The notes under the pieces were generated by a model that did no database searches, was not told the DNA's origin, and saw nothing but the letters and a program-made list of their open reading frames with translations. Source: Burkholderiales bacterium (GTDB lineage: Bacteria; Pseudomonadota; Gammaproteobacteria; Burkholderiales; Casimicrobiaceae). Taken from it: DNA of 48,499 nucleotides. How positions within the stretch are numbered: the stretch's first letter is position 1; each line of letters begins with the position of its first letter. The DNA lies in contig JADGRP010000018.1 in assembly GCA_017880805.1 (NCBI GenBank), positions 1-48,499 on the forward strand, given 5' to 3'. Of the stretch, positions 19,112 through 28,339 are shown piece after piece. A program made the position numbers and the translations under genes.

Positions 19112-19159
19112 CTCAGTTCCCTGCTCAGTCCTCCACTCAGTCTTCCACTCAGTCCCCAT
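19112..19159 (+). repeat. Four tandem 12-bp units between def and fmt
   Basis: Units begin at 19112, 19124, 19136 and 19148, all starting CTCAGT: CTCAGTTCCCTG, CTCAGTCCTCCA, CTCAGTCTTCCA, CTCAGTCCCCAT. The array ends one base before the TTG taken as the fmt start, so it occupies the position of the ribosome-binding site, and no purine-rich Shine-Dalgarno is visible. Confidence 0.85.
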
Positions 19160-19160
19160 A

Positions 19161-20117
19161 TTGGCAGCCGCTCTGCGAGTCGGGTTCGCTGGCACGCCGC
19201 CGTTCGCCGCTGCGGCTCTGACGGCGATCCTGGGCGCCGGATTCCACGTCGCAGCGGTCCTGACCCGGCCCGACCGCCCGCGGGGGCGCGGACTCAAGCT
19301 CACGCCCAGCGCGGTGAAGTCGCTCGCGCTCGAACAAGGATTGGCGCTGTTCCAACCCGCCACGCTCAACGAGGATGGCGCCCGGGCACAACTTGCCGGC
19401 GCCGCGCTCGACGTGCTCGTGGTTGCGGCCTATGGTTTGATCCTGCCACAGCCGGTCCTTGACGATCCACGGCACGGCTGCATCAACATCCATGCCTCGC
19501 TGCTGCCGCGGTGGCGAGGCGCGGCGCCGATCCAGCGCGCCTTGCTCGAGGGCGATTCGAAAACGGGAATCAGCATCATGCAGATGGACGCAGGGCTGGA
19601 CACCGGCGCGATCATCTTGGCGCGCGGAGTTCCCATCGGGCCGCGCGACAACGCGGCGACGCTCACCGAAAGGCTTGCTGCTGCGGGCGCGGAAGCGATC
19701 GTCGAGACGCTTACGAGGCTTCAGCGCGACGGCCGCGTCGATGCTCTTCTGCAACACGAAGACGGCGCGAGCTACGCCCGCAAAATCTCCCGCGACGACG
19801 CGGCCATCGATTGGCTAGCACCCGCGGTCCAGATCGATCGCCAGGTGAGGGCGCTCAATCCCATTCCCGGCGCGTTTACCATGCTGGACGGGAAACCGGT
19901 CAAGATCTGGGCTTCGGAGCCGGCGTCGGGCCGCTTTGGCGCTCCGGGCGTCGTCGTGAGAGCAGACAGTGGCGGCTTGGTCATCGCCTGCGGCGAAGGA
20001 GCGCTCGCCGTGCGCGAATTGCAGCGTGCCGGAGGCAAACGCCTGAGCACGGCAGATTTCCTGACCGGCAACCTGATCCGGACAGGGAGCCGCGTGGGCG
20101 AAACACCAGTCAACTAA
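19161..20117 (+). CDS. fmt: Methionyl-tRNA formyltransferase
   Basis: A protein of 318 residues if started at TTG 19161, giving MAAALRVGFAGTPPFAAAAL, which matches the usual Fmt N-terminus. The frame is open much further upstream through def, but no ATG or GTG lies near the domain start. Family motifs are visible: NIHASLLPRWRGAAPIQRAL near residue 110 (His and the SLLP loop) and MDAGLDTG. The enzyme formylates Met-tRNAfMet with 10-formyl-tetrahydrofolate for translation initiation. It works opposite to Def, its upstream neighbour. The 12-bp tandem array directly ahead of the start could affect its translation. Confidence 0.97.
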   Translation: MAAALRVGFAGTPPFAAAALTAILGAGFHVAAVLTRPDRPRGRGLKLTPSAVKSLALEQGLALFQPATLNEDGARAQLAGAALDVLVVAAYGLILPQPVLDDPRHGCINIHASLLPRWRGAAPIQRALLEGDSKTGISIMQMDAGLDTGAIILARGVPIGPRDNAATLTERLAAAGAEAIVETLTRLQRDGRVDALLQHEDGASYARKISRDDAAIDWLAPAVQIDRQVRALNPIPGAFTMLDGKPVKIWASEPASGRFGAPGVVVRADSGGLVIACGEGALAVRELQRAGGKRLSTADFLTGNLIRTGSRVGETPVN

Positions 20118-20175
20118 GCGCAGCCCAACTGTAGGCAAGTTTCAGCGTTGAGTCGTTTGAGCAACATACCGAGCC

Positions 20176-20204
20176 GTTGAATCATTACCCGTCCGCTACC
20201 ATCT
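20176..20204 (+). promoter_or_regulatory. Candidate sigma32 (heat-shock) promoter of htpX
   Basis: GTTGAAT (20176-20182) resembles the -35 consensus CTTGAAA, and TACCATCT (20197-20204) resembles the -10 consensus CCCCATnT, with a 14-nt spacer that fits sigma32. It lies 52 bp ahead of the htpX ATG. Each half has about two mismatches, so this is a prediction supported mainly by the heat-shock role of htpX. Confidence 0.5.
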
Positions 20205-20256
20205 AACGGATCGGAAGGTCACTGAATACCCGCAACGGGCGGGTGGAAAGGCGACG

Positions 20257-21096
20257 ATGTTCGGCAACTGGTTCAAAACGAGTTTGTTGATGGCCGCCAT
20301 CATGGCCTTGTTCGGCATGGTGGGAGCAGTGTTGGGCGGAGCACAGGGAATGTTGTTGGCTTTGGCGCTTGGATTGGCCACCAACCTGTGGGCGTACTGG
20401 TACTCCGACACGATGGTGCTCAAGCTGTACAACGCACGTGAGGTCGACGCGACATCCGCACCGCAACTCTATGCCACGGTGCAAGATCTCGCCGGCCGCG
20501 CGGGGTTGCCGATGCCGCGGGTCTACTTGATCGATGAAGCGCAGCCCAACGCGTTCGCGACCGGGCGCAGCCCGGAACACGCGGCACTCGCTGCCACGAC
20601 CGGCATCGTGCAGTTGCTGACCGCGCGGGAGTTGCGCGGCGTATTGGGACATGAGCTCGCGCATGTGCGAAACCGCGACATACTCACCTCCACCATGACC
20701 GCATCGATCGCGGGCGCGATCTCGACGCTGGCGCACTTCGGCATGTTTTTCGGGCGCAATGATGATGACCATCGCAATCCGGTCCTGGCAATCCTGGTCC
20801 TCATCCTGGCGCCGATTGCCGCGTTGCTGATTCAGCTCGCAATTTCGCGCGGTCGCGAGTACGAAGCCGATCGCAGAGGCTCGGAAATTTCCGGCGATCC
20901 GCGGGCTCTTGCCGACGCGCTCGCCAAAATCGATCGCTACGCCAAAGGGCTGCCGCTGGAAACAGCCGAAGCGCATCCGGCGACTGCGCAAATGATGATC
21001 ATCAACCCGCTGCACGGCGGTGGCATCGCCGGACTTTTCAGTACCCATCCGCCGACCGAGGAGCGTGTACACCGCCTGCTCGCGCTTGTCCGGTAG
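20257..21096 (+). CDS. htpX: Protease HtpX (membrane M48 metalloprotease)
   Basis: A protein of 279 residues with two N-terminal membrane segments (about 8-25 and 30-48), the zinc motif HELAH (His132, Glu133, His136), two further membrane segments (about 148-200), and the downstream glutamate ligand in REYEADRRG near residue 208. HtpX degrades misfolded inner-membrane proteins and is heat-inducible in Escherichia coli. GGAAAGG precedes the ATG at good spacing. The 139-bp gap after fmt holds a sigma32-like promoter, which suggests independent stress control. Confidence 0.98.
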   Translation: MFGNWFKTSLLMAAIMALFGMVGAVLGGAQGMLLALALGLATNLWAYWYSDTMVLKLYNAREVDATSAPQLYATVQDLAGRAGLPMPRVYLIDEAQPNAFATGRSPEHAALAATTGIVQLLTARELRGVLGHELAHVRNRDILTSTMTASIAGAISTLAHFGMFFGRNDDDHRNPVLAILVLILAPIAALLIQLAISRGREYEADRRGSEISGDPRALADALAKIDRYAKGLPLETAEAHPATAQMMIINPLHGGGIAGLFSTHPPTEERVHRLLALVR

Positions 21097-21118
21097 CGCG
21101 GCTGTTCGCCCCACCGCG

Positions 21119-22402
21119 ATGGAGCAGGCGCAACGCATCGCGGCAAAGGCAGTGCGCAGGGTCCTTGCCGGTGTCACGCTGGGGGGGGCGCTCAAGGACG
21201 CGGGCGCATCGAAAGCGCCGGAACGCGCTCTCGCCACCGACCTCGCCTACGGCACGCTTCGCTTTCTGGGTCAGGCGCGGGCAGCCGTACGGATGCTCGC
21301 GGAGCGTCCGCTGACGGACCCGAGCATCGAGGCGCTGCTTTGGGTGGCCCTGTACCAGCTGATCCACACGACAGCGCCGGCCCATGCGGTGGTCGACAGC
21401 GCGGTGCGGGCGACGGATCAATTGAAGCGTACGTCTGCGAAGGGTCTCACCAACGCCATCCTGCGCACTTTTCTGCGCCGCCGCGAAAGTGTTCTCGGCG
21501 AAATCTCCCGCGATGCGGAAGGGCGCTATTCGTATCAGCGGTGGTGGATCGATCGCGTATTCGCAGAGTATCCCGGCCACGCGCCGGAGATTCTCGATGC
21601 AGGCAACGCCCGGCCGCCACTGACGCTGCGCGTGAATTGCCGCGAAACATCGCGCGACGAATACCTCGGTTCCTTGAGGCTGGCGAACATTGCCGCGAGT
21701 CCCGTCGGCGCGTCCGGTGTGATCGTTGCCGAGCCGCGCCGCGTCGAAGATCTGCCTGGCTATGCCGAGGGCTGGTTTTCGGTGCAGGACGCTGGAGCGC
21801 AGCTCGCGGCGGAATTGCTGGATGCGCGTGACGGCATGCGCGTGCTCGACGCCTGCGCTGCGCCTGGCGGTAAGACGACTCATCTCGCGGAGCTTGCCAG
21901 GCTCGATCTCATCGCGCTCGACGATGACGAAGCGCGGCTCGAGCGCGTGGCCCGCAATCTCTCACGGCTGCGTCTGACCGCGAAGCTGCATCTGGTCGAC
22001 GCAGCCGACATAGGCGCGTGGTGGGACGGAGCGACATTCGATCGTGTCCTGCTCGATGCTCCCTGCACCGCATCGGGGGTCGTACGCCGTCATCCTGATG
22101 GCAAGTGGCTGCGGCGCGAAAGCGATGTCGACGGGTTCGTCGCGCAGCAGAAGCGCTTGCTGGATGCGCTCTGGCCCTGTCTCAAGTCTGGTGGCAGGCT
22201 GCTCTATGCGACGTGTTCGATATTTGACGCGGAGAATGGCCATCAGATCGAGACATTTCTCATGGCTCACCGCGACGCATCGCGAGCGCAATGTGCTCTG
22301 TCCGCCGACGTTGGCGCCACGGGTGGACAACTCTTGCCAGCGGGGGCCGGCGCAGCGCACAATCACGACGGGTTTTTCTACGCCCTCCTCCAGAAAATCT
22401 GA
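21119..22402 (+). CDS. rsmB: 16S rRNA (cytosine-967-C5)-methyltransferase RsmB
   Basis: A protein of 427 residues from ATG 21119 (MEQAQRIAAKAVRRVLAGV); longer starts would run into htpX. The N-terminal NusB-like RNA-binding domain spans about residues 1-140. The SAM-dependent methyltransferase follows with LDACAAPGGKTTHLAEL, the DAPCTASGVVRRHPD loop with its cysteine, and the second cysteine in YATCSIF. It methylates C967 of 16S rRNA. It sits 22 bp after htpX and is followed closely by the DUF4390 gene. Confidence 0.97.
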   Translation: MEQAQRIAAKAVRRVLAGVTLGGALKDAGASKAPERALATDLAYGTLRFLGQARAAVRMLAERPLTDPSIEALLWVALYQLIHTTAPAHAVVDSAVRATDQLKRTSAKGLTNAILRTFLRRRESVLGEISRDAEGRYSYQRWWIDRVFAEYPGHAPEILDAGNARPPLTLRVNCRETSRDEYLGSLRLANIAASPVGASGVIVAEPRRVEDLPGYAEGWFSVQDAGAQLAAELLDARDGMRVLDACAAPGGKTTHLAELARLDLIALDDDEARLERVARNLSRLRLTAKLHLVDAADIGAWWDGATFDRVLLDAPCTASGVVRRHPDGKWLRRESDVDGFVAQQKRLLDALWPCLKSGGRLLYATCSIFDAENGHQIETFLMAHRDASRAQCALSADVGATGGQLLPAGAGAAHNHDGFFYALLQKI

Positions 22403-22446
22403 TCGCTTCCGAAAGAGACTGTGCGCGGCCCGACGCCGCTCGCGGC

Positions 22447-23010
22447 ATGTCGCCAATGTCCCGTTTTGTCTTCGGCTTTCTCTGCGTGGCTCTGTTGCTG
22501 CCGCCGCTCGCGGCGCCGGTCCGCGCCGATACGATCGGAGTGCAGTCGGCAGAGCTGGTGCCTGACGAAGACGAGTACGTCCTCAGTGCGCAGTTCGACG
22601 TCGCGATCAATCCGACGTTGGAAGAGGCGCTGCAGAATGGCGTGTCGCTCTATTTCGTCCTGGAATTCGAGCTTGGACGGCCGCGTTGGTACTGGCTCGA
22701 TGAGAAGGTCGCGCAACTGACGGTTCAATATCGATTGACCTACTCGCCGTTGACGCGGCAATACCGCGTGACCACGGGCCTTTTGGGTCAGCAACTCGAC
22801 TCGCTCGATGAAGTACAGCGCGTTTTGTCTCGCGTTGCGGCACGGCCCGTGGTCAAGAAGGATGCTCTGGTCCCTGGCGCGCGCTACGACGCTGCCGTTC
22901 GCTTGCGTCTGGACGTCGCGCAGCTTCCCAAGCCATTCCAGATCAACGCGCTGGCGTCGCGCGACTGGTCGTTGCAATCGGAATGGCATCGCTGGAGCTT
23001 CGTCCCATGA
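22447..23010 (+). CDS. DUF4390 domain exported protein
   Basis: A protein of 187 residues from ATG 22447 (a second ATG at 22456 is equally possible; neither has a clear ribosome site). A signal peptide (FVFGFLCVALLLPPLAAPVRA) is followed by a beta-rich domain ending QSEWHRWSFVP, which I recognise as the DUF4390 family found just upstream of ntrY in betaproteobacteria. Biochemical function is unknown. Its stop overlaps the ntrY start (ATGA), so the two are probably translationally coupled and could function together in the envelope. Confidence 0.85.
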   Translation: MSPMSRFVFGFLCVALLLPPLAAPVRADTIGVQSAELVPDEDEYVLSAQFDVAINPTLEEALQNGVSLYFVLEFELGRPRWYWLDEKVAQLTVQYRLTYSPLTRQYRVTTGLLGQQLDSLDEVQRVLSRVAARPVVKKDALVPGARYDAAVRLRLDVAQLPKPFQINALASRDWSLQSEWHRWSFVP

Positions 23011-25154
23011 GCAGCGTGCTCGCGCCGCGCCTGATCCGCTACATCGTGCTGGGCTGCGCCGTCTTGGGCACGGTGTTCCTGTTTCTGCTCGCGACGGCCA
23101 GCGCCAACACTACCTTGTTTGCGAAGAACTATACGTTGCTCGTGATTCTCAACGGCACCCTCGTGATGGTGCTCATGGCGCTGGTCGCCTACCAGCTCTG
23201 GCGATTGCGCAAGAATCTCAAGGAAGGCGTCTTCGGTTCGCGACTGGCGGCCCGGTTGGTGCTGCTGTTCGCGCTTGTCGCCGTCTTGCCGGGTGCGCTG
23301 CTCTATGGCGTGTCGATACAGTTTCTCGGCAAGAGCATCGAGTCATGGTTCGACGTGCGCGTCGATCGTGCGCTCGAAGGTGGACTCAATCTTGGCCGCA
23401 ACGCACTCCAATATCTGCTGAAGGAAACGACCAACAAGGCGACACAGCTTGCCCTGACGCTGCAGGAAAGCGACCGTGGCGGCTTAGCGGCAACGCTCAA
23501 TCGCGCCAGCGAGCAAGCAGGCATATATGAGGCCGCGCTGTTTTCATCCAACGGTAGCGTGCTCGCCGTCGGCGGCATCTCCGGTTCGATGGCTACGCCG
23601 GAGCCTCCGCCGGCACAGGCCCTCTTGCGCGCTCGGCTGCAGGAGACATTTGCGGCTATCGAGCAGGACGGGCTGCTGCTCCGGGTCGTAGTGCCTGTCA
23701 ACAGCTCAGACCCGAAGGAGTCGCTCCGCGTTTTGCAGGTCGTCGAGCTGGTGCCGAAGCAATTGCAACAAGACGCCGAGAAGGTTCAGAAGGCCTATAG
23801 CGACTACCAGGAAATCTCATATTCACGCGTCGCGCTGAAGCGTTTGTATGCCATGACGCTCACGCTCACGCTGCTGCTGGCGCTTTTCTCGGCGCTCGGC
23901 CTCGCTGTCGTGCTCTCCGAGCAGTTCAGTCTGCCGCTGGCGCTGCTCGCGGAAGGCACGCGCGCGGTTGCACAGGGTGACTTCAGCCGCCGTCACCCGG
24001 TCCAAAGTCGCGACGAGCTGGGCGTGCTTACGGAATCGTTCAATACCATGACGGCGCAGCTTGCCGAAGCAAAACAAAAAGGCGAGGAAAGCCACCGCGC
24101 CATCGAAACGACGAGAGCCTATCTCGAAAGCATCCTGGCCAATCTGTCAGCGGGAGTGCTGGCGTTCGACAATGCGTTCCAGCTGCGAACGGCGAATCCA
24201 AGTGCGGCGGTGATTTTGCAGCAGCCACTGGCCGACCTGATCGGCATTCCTCTGGCCTCTTGGGGCCGACGGCTGCCGGCTCTCGAGGCGTTTGCGAACC
24301 TTATCGCCGAGGGCTTTCGTACCGGTCGCGACGGACAGTGGCAACGTCAGGCGCAACTCGCGGTGTCAAATCACACGCGTGCGCTGCTCATGCGCGGCTC
24401 CGGGCTTCCGGGCGAGCCGGCACCGGGCTGTGTCGTGGTGTTCGACGATGTGACCGAGCTGGCGGACGCGCAGCGGGACGCCGCGTGGGCCGAGGTCGCG
24501 AGACGACTTGCTCACGAAATCAAGAACCCGTTGACGCCGATCCAGCTTTCCGCCGAGCGACTCGCCGTCAAGCTCACCGGCAAGCTGGACGCTACCGACG
24601 AAGAGACACTGCTGCGTGGAACCCGGACGATTGTGACGCAGGTGGCGGCGATGAAGAATATGGTCGACGACTTCGCCATCTATGCCCGGCAGCCTCGACC
24701 CGGGAGAATGCAAGCGGTCGACATCAACGCGCTCTTGCTCGATGTGCTCGCCTTGTACGAAAATCTTCGCCCCTATGTTTCGCTCAAGCTTGTCGACGAC
24801 AATCCCGTCATACAGGGCGAACCGACCCGATTGCGCCAGGTATTTCATAATCTGCTCCAGAACGCAGTCGATGCTCAGGCAGACTCCGCTGCTCCCGCGT
24901 ACGATATCGCGGTTGAGATCCGCGGCAGCGAGCTTGCGCTCTCGATCGGCGATCGCGGCAGCGGCTTTCCGGAAGACATGATTCGCCGGGCGTTCGAACC
25001 TTACGTAACAACCAAAGCCAAAGGCACAGGCCTTGGCCTTGCCATTGTCAAGAAGATCATTGAAGAACATCACGGCCGCGTCACCGTCGAGAACCGTCCG
25101 CAAAATGGAGCGCTGGTGACGCTCTATTTCCCGCTTGAAGGAATCACGAATTGA
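23007..25154 (+). CDS. ntrY: Sensor histidine kinase NtrY
   Basis: A membrane histidine kinase of 715 residues. The start ATG 23007 overlaps the DUF4390 stop; an earlier ATG at 22983 lies inside that gene. Three membrane segments fall in residues 8-100, then a periplasmic or extracytoplasmic region to about 275, a fourth membrane segment and a HAMP domain (about 300-355). A PAS-like domain (about 380-480) precedes the phosphoacceptor HEIKNP motif at about His503. The HATPase shows NAVDAQ, GDRGSGFP and GTGLGLAIV. NtrY pairs with NtrX, encoded immediately downstream with a 4-bp overlap. The signal is not known from sequence; nitrogen and redox cues are reported for the family. Confidence 0.95.
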   Translation: MSSVLAPRLIRYIVLGCAVLGTVFLFLLATASANTTLFAKNYTLLVILNGTLVMVLMALVAYQLWRLRKNLKEGVFGSRLAARLVLLFALVAVLPGALLYGVSIQFLGKSIESWFDVRVDRALEGGLNLGRNALQYLLKETTNKATQLALTLQESDRGGLAATLNRASEQAGIYEAALFSSNGSVLAVGGISGSMATPEPPPAQALLRARLQETFAAIEQDGLLLRVVVPVNSSDPKESLRVLQVVELVPKQLQQDAEKVQKAYSDYQEISYSRVALKRLYAMTLTLTLLLALFSALGLAVVLSEQFSLPLALLAEGTRAVAQGDFSRRHPVQSRDELGVLTESFNTMTAQLAEAKQKGEESHRAIETTRAYLESILANLSAGVLAFDNAFQLRTANPSAAVILQQPLADLIGIPLASWGRRLPALEAFANLIAEGFRTGRDGQWQRQAQLAVSNHTRALLMRGSGLPGEPAPGCVVVFDDVTELADAQRDAAWAEVARRLAHEIKNPLTPIQLSAERLAVKLTGKLDATDEETLLRGTRTIVTQVAAMKNMVDDFAIYARQPRPGRMQAVDINALLLDVLALYENLRPYVSLKLVDDNPVIQGEPTRLRQVFHNLLQNAVDAQADSAAPAYDIAVEIRGSELALSIGDRGSGFPEDMIRRAFEPYVTTKAKGTGLGLAIVKKIIEEHHGRVTVENRPQNGALVTLYFPLEGITN

Positions 25155-26437
25155 TAGCGCAGCCGAACGAAATTCTGATTGTCGACGACGAAGTCGGCAT
25201 CCGCGACTTGCTCTCCGAAATTTTGCAGGACGAAGGCTACCAGGTCAGCGTGGCGGAAAACGCCGGCCAGGCCCGCAGCTACCGCGCGCGTGCGCAGCCG
25301 TCCCTGGTCTTGCTCGACATCTGGATGCCCGACACCGACGGCGTCACGCTGCTGCGTGAATGGGCGGCCAACGGACAGTTGACCATGCCGGTGGTCATCA
25401 TGTCCGGTCATGGCACCATCGAAACGGCGGTTGAAGCGACCAAGATCGGCGCGTTCGACTTTCTGGAAAAGCCGGTCGGATTGCAAAAGCTCCTGTCGAC
25501 GGTGACACGCGCCCTCAAGGCCGCGGCAGGGCAAGCGCCGCGTTGTATATCTCTCACGGCTCTTGGCACCAGTGCTCCGGTGATCGAAGTCGAGCGTGCG
25601 ATCGAACAGTTGCTGCGCGCCAACCGGCCAGTGCTGGTCATAGGCGAGCCTGGCACGGGACAGGAGATCGTAGCGCGGTCCGTGCACGCGCCCGACACGC
25701 CGTATGTCACGCTTGTCAACGGGGGCCGCCTGGCGACGAATCCACTGCCGCTTCTCGAGGAAGCACGCGACGGCACGCTTTACTGCGCGGAGATCGGGAG
25801 CTATACCAAGGCCGAGCAGAAAGGACTCGCGTTTCTCCTGCCCAAGCTCGAAAAGCACAACACGGTCCTGGTTTGCACCAGCAGCGAGCAGCTTGGCAAC
25901 CTCGCTGCGGAAGGGCGGTTCGATGCCGGGTTGCTCGCAAGTCTTTCTGTCGGAGCGGTCATGCTTCCGCCGCTGCGGCAGAGACGCGAAGATCTCCCCG
26001 CGCTTATCGACCGGTTCTGGCGCGACATTACGGCGAGTCAGCGAACGATAGGCAGATTGCACGCGGCCGCGGTGGCCGCGCTTTCGGCCGCGTATTGGCC
26101 CGGAAATCTCGACCACCTGCACAACGTCATGGCCAACCTCGCGCTCACGGTCGACAGCGAGATCACCGCCGAACACGTGCGCCGCCTCCTCGGCGAGACC
26201 GCGCTGCCGCCCGCTTCGGCGATCTCGCCTGAAGTTACCGCGCGGTTTTTCGAGTTGCCGCTCAGAGAGGCCCGCGAGGCTTTCGAAAGAATCTACTTCG
26301 AGCACCTGCTTGGTAAAGAACAAAGCAATATGAGTCGCGTCGCAGAGCGCGCGGGCCTCGAGCGGACGCATCTTTACCGCAAGCTCAAGCAGCTCAATAT
26401 CCGTTTCTCGAGGCGCTCCGACGAGGTAGTATCCTGA
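25151..26437 (+). CDS. ntrX: Response regulator NtrX with degenerate ATPase domain
   Basis: A protein of 428 residues starting at TTG 25151, overlapping the ntrY stop. The receiver domain is intact: acidic pocket in LIVDDE, phosphoacceptor Asp56 in LLDIWMP, and Lys in EKP near 107. The central region aligns with a sigma54-activator AAA+ domain but is degraded. Walker A reads GEPGTGQE, with Gln171 in place of the catalytic Lys. The Walker B region reads DGTLYCAEI, with one acidic residue lost. No GAFTGA sigma54-contact loop is present. The C-terminal Fis-type helix-turn-helix (NMSRVAERAGLERTHLYRKL) looks intact. I infer a DNA-binding regulator that does not remodel sigma54 holoenzyme. Confidence 0.93.
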   Translation: MIAQPNEILIVDDEVGIRDLLSEILQDEGYQVSVAENAGQARSYRARAQPSLVLLDIWMPDTDGVTLLREWAANGQLTMPVVIMSGHGTIETAVEATKIGAFDFLEKPVGLQKLLSTVTRALKAAAGQAPRCISLTALGTSAPVIEVERAIEQLLRANRPVLVIGEPGTGQEIVARSVHAPDTPYVTLVNGGRLATNPLPLLEEARDGTLYCAEIGSYTKAEQKGLAFLLPKLEKHNTVLVCTSSEQLGNLAAEGRFDAGLLASLSVGAVMLPPLRQRREDLPALIDRFWRDITASQRTIGRLHAAAVAALSAAYWPGNLDHLHNVMANLALTVDSEITAEHVRRLLGETALPPASAISPEVTARFFELPLREAREAFERIYFEHLLGKEQSNMSRVAERAGLERTHLYRKLKQLNIRFSRRSDEVVS

Positions 26438-26463
26438 AGCAACCCGGCGCGGTCGCGCCGGAA

Positions 26464-28335
26464 TTGGCGCCGCTCGTCCGGAAGCCCCTCGCGCCGCTCG
26501 TCATCGGAGCGATCGGCGTTGTCTTCGGCGACATCGGCACCAGCCCGCTGTACACCCTTCGTGAGTGTTTCACCGGTCCGCACGGTTTGCCGCTGACGCC
26601 GGACAACGTGCTCGGGATTTTGTCGGTGGTGTTCTGGGCGATCATGATCGTCGTCACGCTCAAGTACGTGACGCTGATCATGCGCGCCGACAATCGCGGA
26701 GAGGGCGGCATCATGGCGCTGACCGCGCTGGCTTCCCGAGGTCTCGAGAACCGCCGCACACGGTGGTGGGTGGTCGGATTCGGTATTTTCGGTGGCGCGA
26801 TGTTCTACGGCGACGGCATGATAACGCCGGCGATTTCGGTGCTCTCCGCGGTCGAAGGGCTCGAGATCACCGCGCCGATGCTGACACCCTATGTCGTGCC
26901 TGTCACGATGGTGATACTGATCGGATTGTTCTGGATCCAGCGGCACGGAACGGCAAGGGTCGGCAGGCTGTTCGGGCCGGTCATGTGTCTCTGGTTCATT
27001 ACGATCGCGGTGCTCGGAGCGATTGAAATCGCCACGTCGCCGGCCGTGCTGGCGGCGCTCAGTCCCGCATACGCCGTCGGATTTCTGGTGGGCAATCCGG
27101 TCGCCGCATTTCTGGCGCTGGGCGCGGTGGTGCTCGCCGTGACCGGGACCGAAGCCCTTTACGCCGACATGGGTCACTTCGGCGCGACGCCGATCCAGCG
27201 CGCCTGGCTCTTATTTGTCCTGCCGGCGCTGGTGCTCAATTATTTCGGGCAGGGCGCCCTGATCATGCATGACGCCGCGGCAGTCAAGAATCCGTTCTAT
27301 CTGCTCGCCCCGGCGTGGGCGCTCCTCCCGATGGTCGTGCTTGCTACGTGTGCCACGGTCATCGCTTCGCAGGCGGTCATCTCGGGCGCTTTTTCATTGA
27401 CGCGGCAAGCCATACAGATGGGATATTGCCCCCGGCTGACCATCATGCACACGTCCGAGCGCGAAATCGGGCAGATCTACGTGCCGTTCATCAATTGGAC
27501 GCTGCTCTGCGCGGTGATGCTGCTGGTCGCCGGCTTTCGGAGCTCCAGCAATCTGGCAGCCGCGTACGGCATCGCCGTCACGCTGGCGATGGCGATCGAT
27601 TCGCTGCTGATCTTCGTCGTCATGACAAGACTGTGGCATTGGAACCGGTTTGTCGCACTCGCCATCGTCGTCCCGCTGGTAACGATAGACGTATCGTTTC
27701 TCGCGTCGAACGCGCTCAAGATTCCGCAGGGCGGCTGGTTCCCGATCGTCATCGGCGGCATCGTCTTTACGCTCCTCACCACCTGGAAGCGGGGACGTTC
27801 GATACTGCACGAGCGCCTGTCGAAGGAGACGATGCCGCTGGATGTGTTCATCGACAGCATCGGATCGAATCCACCCGTTCGCGTTCCGGGCACGGCGGTG
27901 TTTCTGACCAACATGCCCGGCCGGGTGCCGCACGCGCTGCTGCACAACCTCAAACACAACAAGGTGCTTCACGAGCGCGTGGTGCTGTTGACGGTAACCA
28001 CGCGCGACATTCCGAAAGTCGCGCCGGCGGAACGGTTGCGGATCGAAGAGCTCGGTTGCAGCTTTCAGCAGATCGAAGCGTTCTTTGGGTTCAAGGAAGA
28101 TCCGGACGTTCCGAAGCTTCTTGAAGAGTGTGGTCGCCGCGGCTTTCCGTTCGACATGATGGACACCTCGTTTTTTGTTTCGCGCGAGACGCTGATCGCA
28201 ACGGTCGCTCCGGGCATGGCGCTTTGGCGCGAGCGATTGTTTGTCTCGATGTCCAAGAACGCGACCAAGGCGAGCGAATTCTTCAACGTTCCCACCAACC
28301 GCGTCGTCGAGCTCGGCACCCAGGTGGAGCTGTAA
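26464..28335 (+). CDS. kup: Potassium transport protein Kup
   Basis: A protein of 623 residues with about 12 membrane segments in the first 440 residues and a soluble C-terminal domain, as in Escherichia coli Kup (622). Diagnostic stretches include GDIGTSPLYTLRECF near residue 25, MRADNRGEGGIMAL, YADMGHFG and ATVIASQAVISGAFSLTRQA. The C-terminus NRVVELGTQVEL matches the family. It is a proton-coupled K+ uptake system in the inner membrane. The start is uncertain: TTG 26464 is used because no ATG or GTG lies between the ntrX stop and the conserved N-terminus. Only 26 bp separate it from ntrX, so it may be co-transcribed with ntrYX. Confidence 0.97.
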   Translation: MAPLVRKPLAPLVIGAIGVVFGDIGTSPLYTLRECFTGPHGLPLTPDNVLGILSVVFWAIMIVVTLKYVTLIMRADNRGEGGIMALTALASRGLENRRTRWWVVGFGIFGGAMFYGDGMITPAISVLSAVEGLEITAPMLTPYVVPVTMVILIGLFWIQRHGTARVGRLFGPVMCLWFITIAVLGAIEIATSPAVLAALSPAYAVGFLVGNPVAAFLALGAVVLAVTGTEALYADMGHFGATPIQRAWLLFVLPALVLNYFGQGALIMHDAAAVKNPFYLLAPAWALLPMVVLATCATVIASQAVISGAFSLTRQAIQMGYCPRLTIMHTSEREIGQIYVPFINWTLLCAVMLLVAGFRSSSNLAAAYGIAVTLAMAIDSLLIFVVMTRLWHWNRFVALAIVVPLVTIDVSFLASNALKIPQGGWFPIVIGGIVFTLLTTWKRGRSILHERLSKETMPLDVFIDSIGSNPPVRVPGTAVFLTNMPGRVPHALLHNLKHNKVLHERVVLLTVTTRDIPKVAPAERLRIEELGCSFQQIEAFFGFKEDPDVPKLLEECGRRGFPFDMMDTSFFVSRETLIATVAPGMALWRERLFVSMSKNATKASEFFNVPTNRVVELGTQVEL

Positions 28336-28339
28336 AAGA

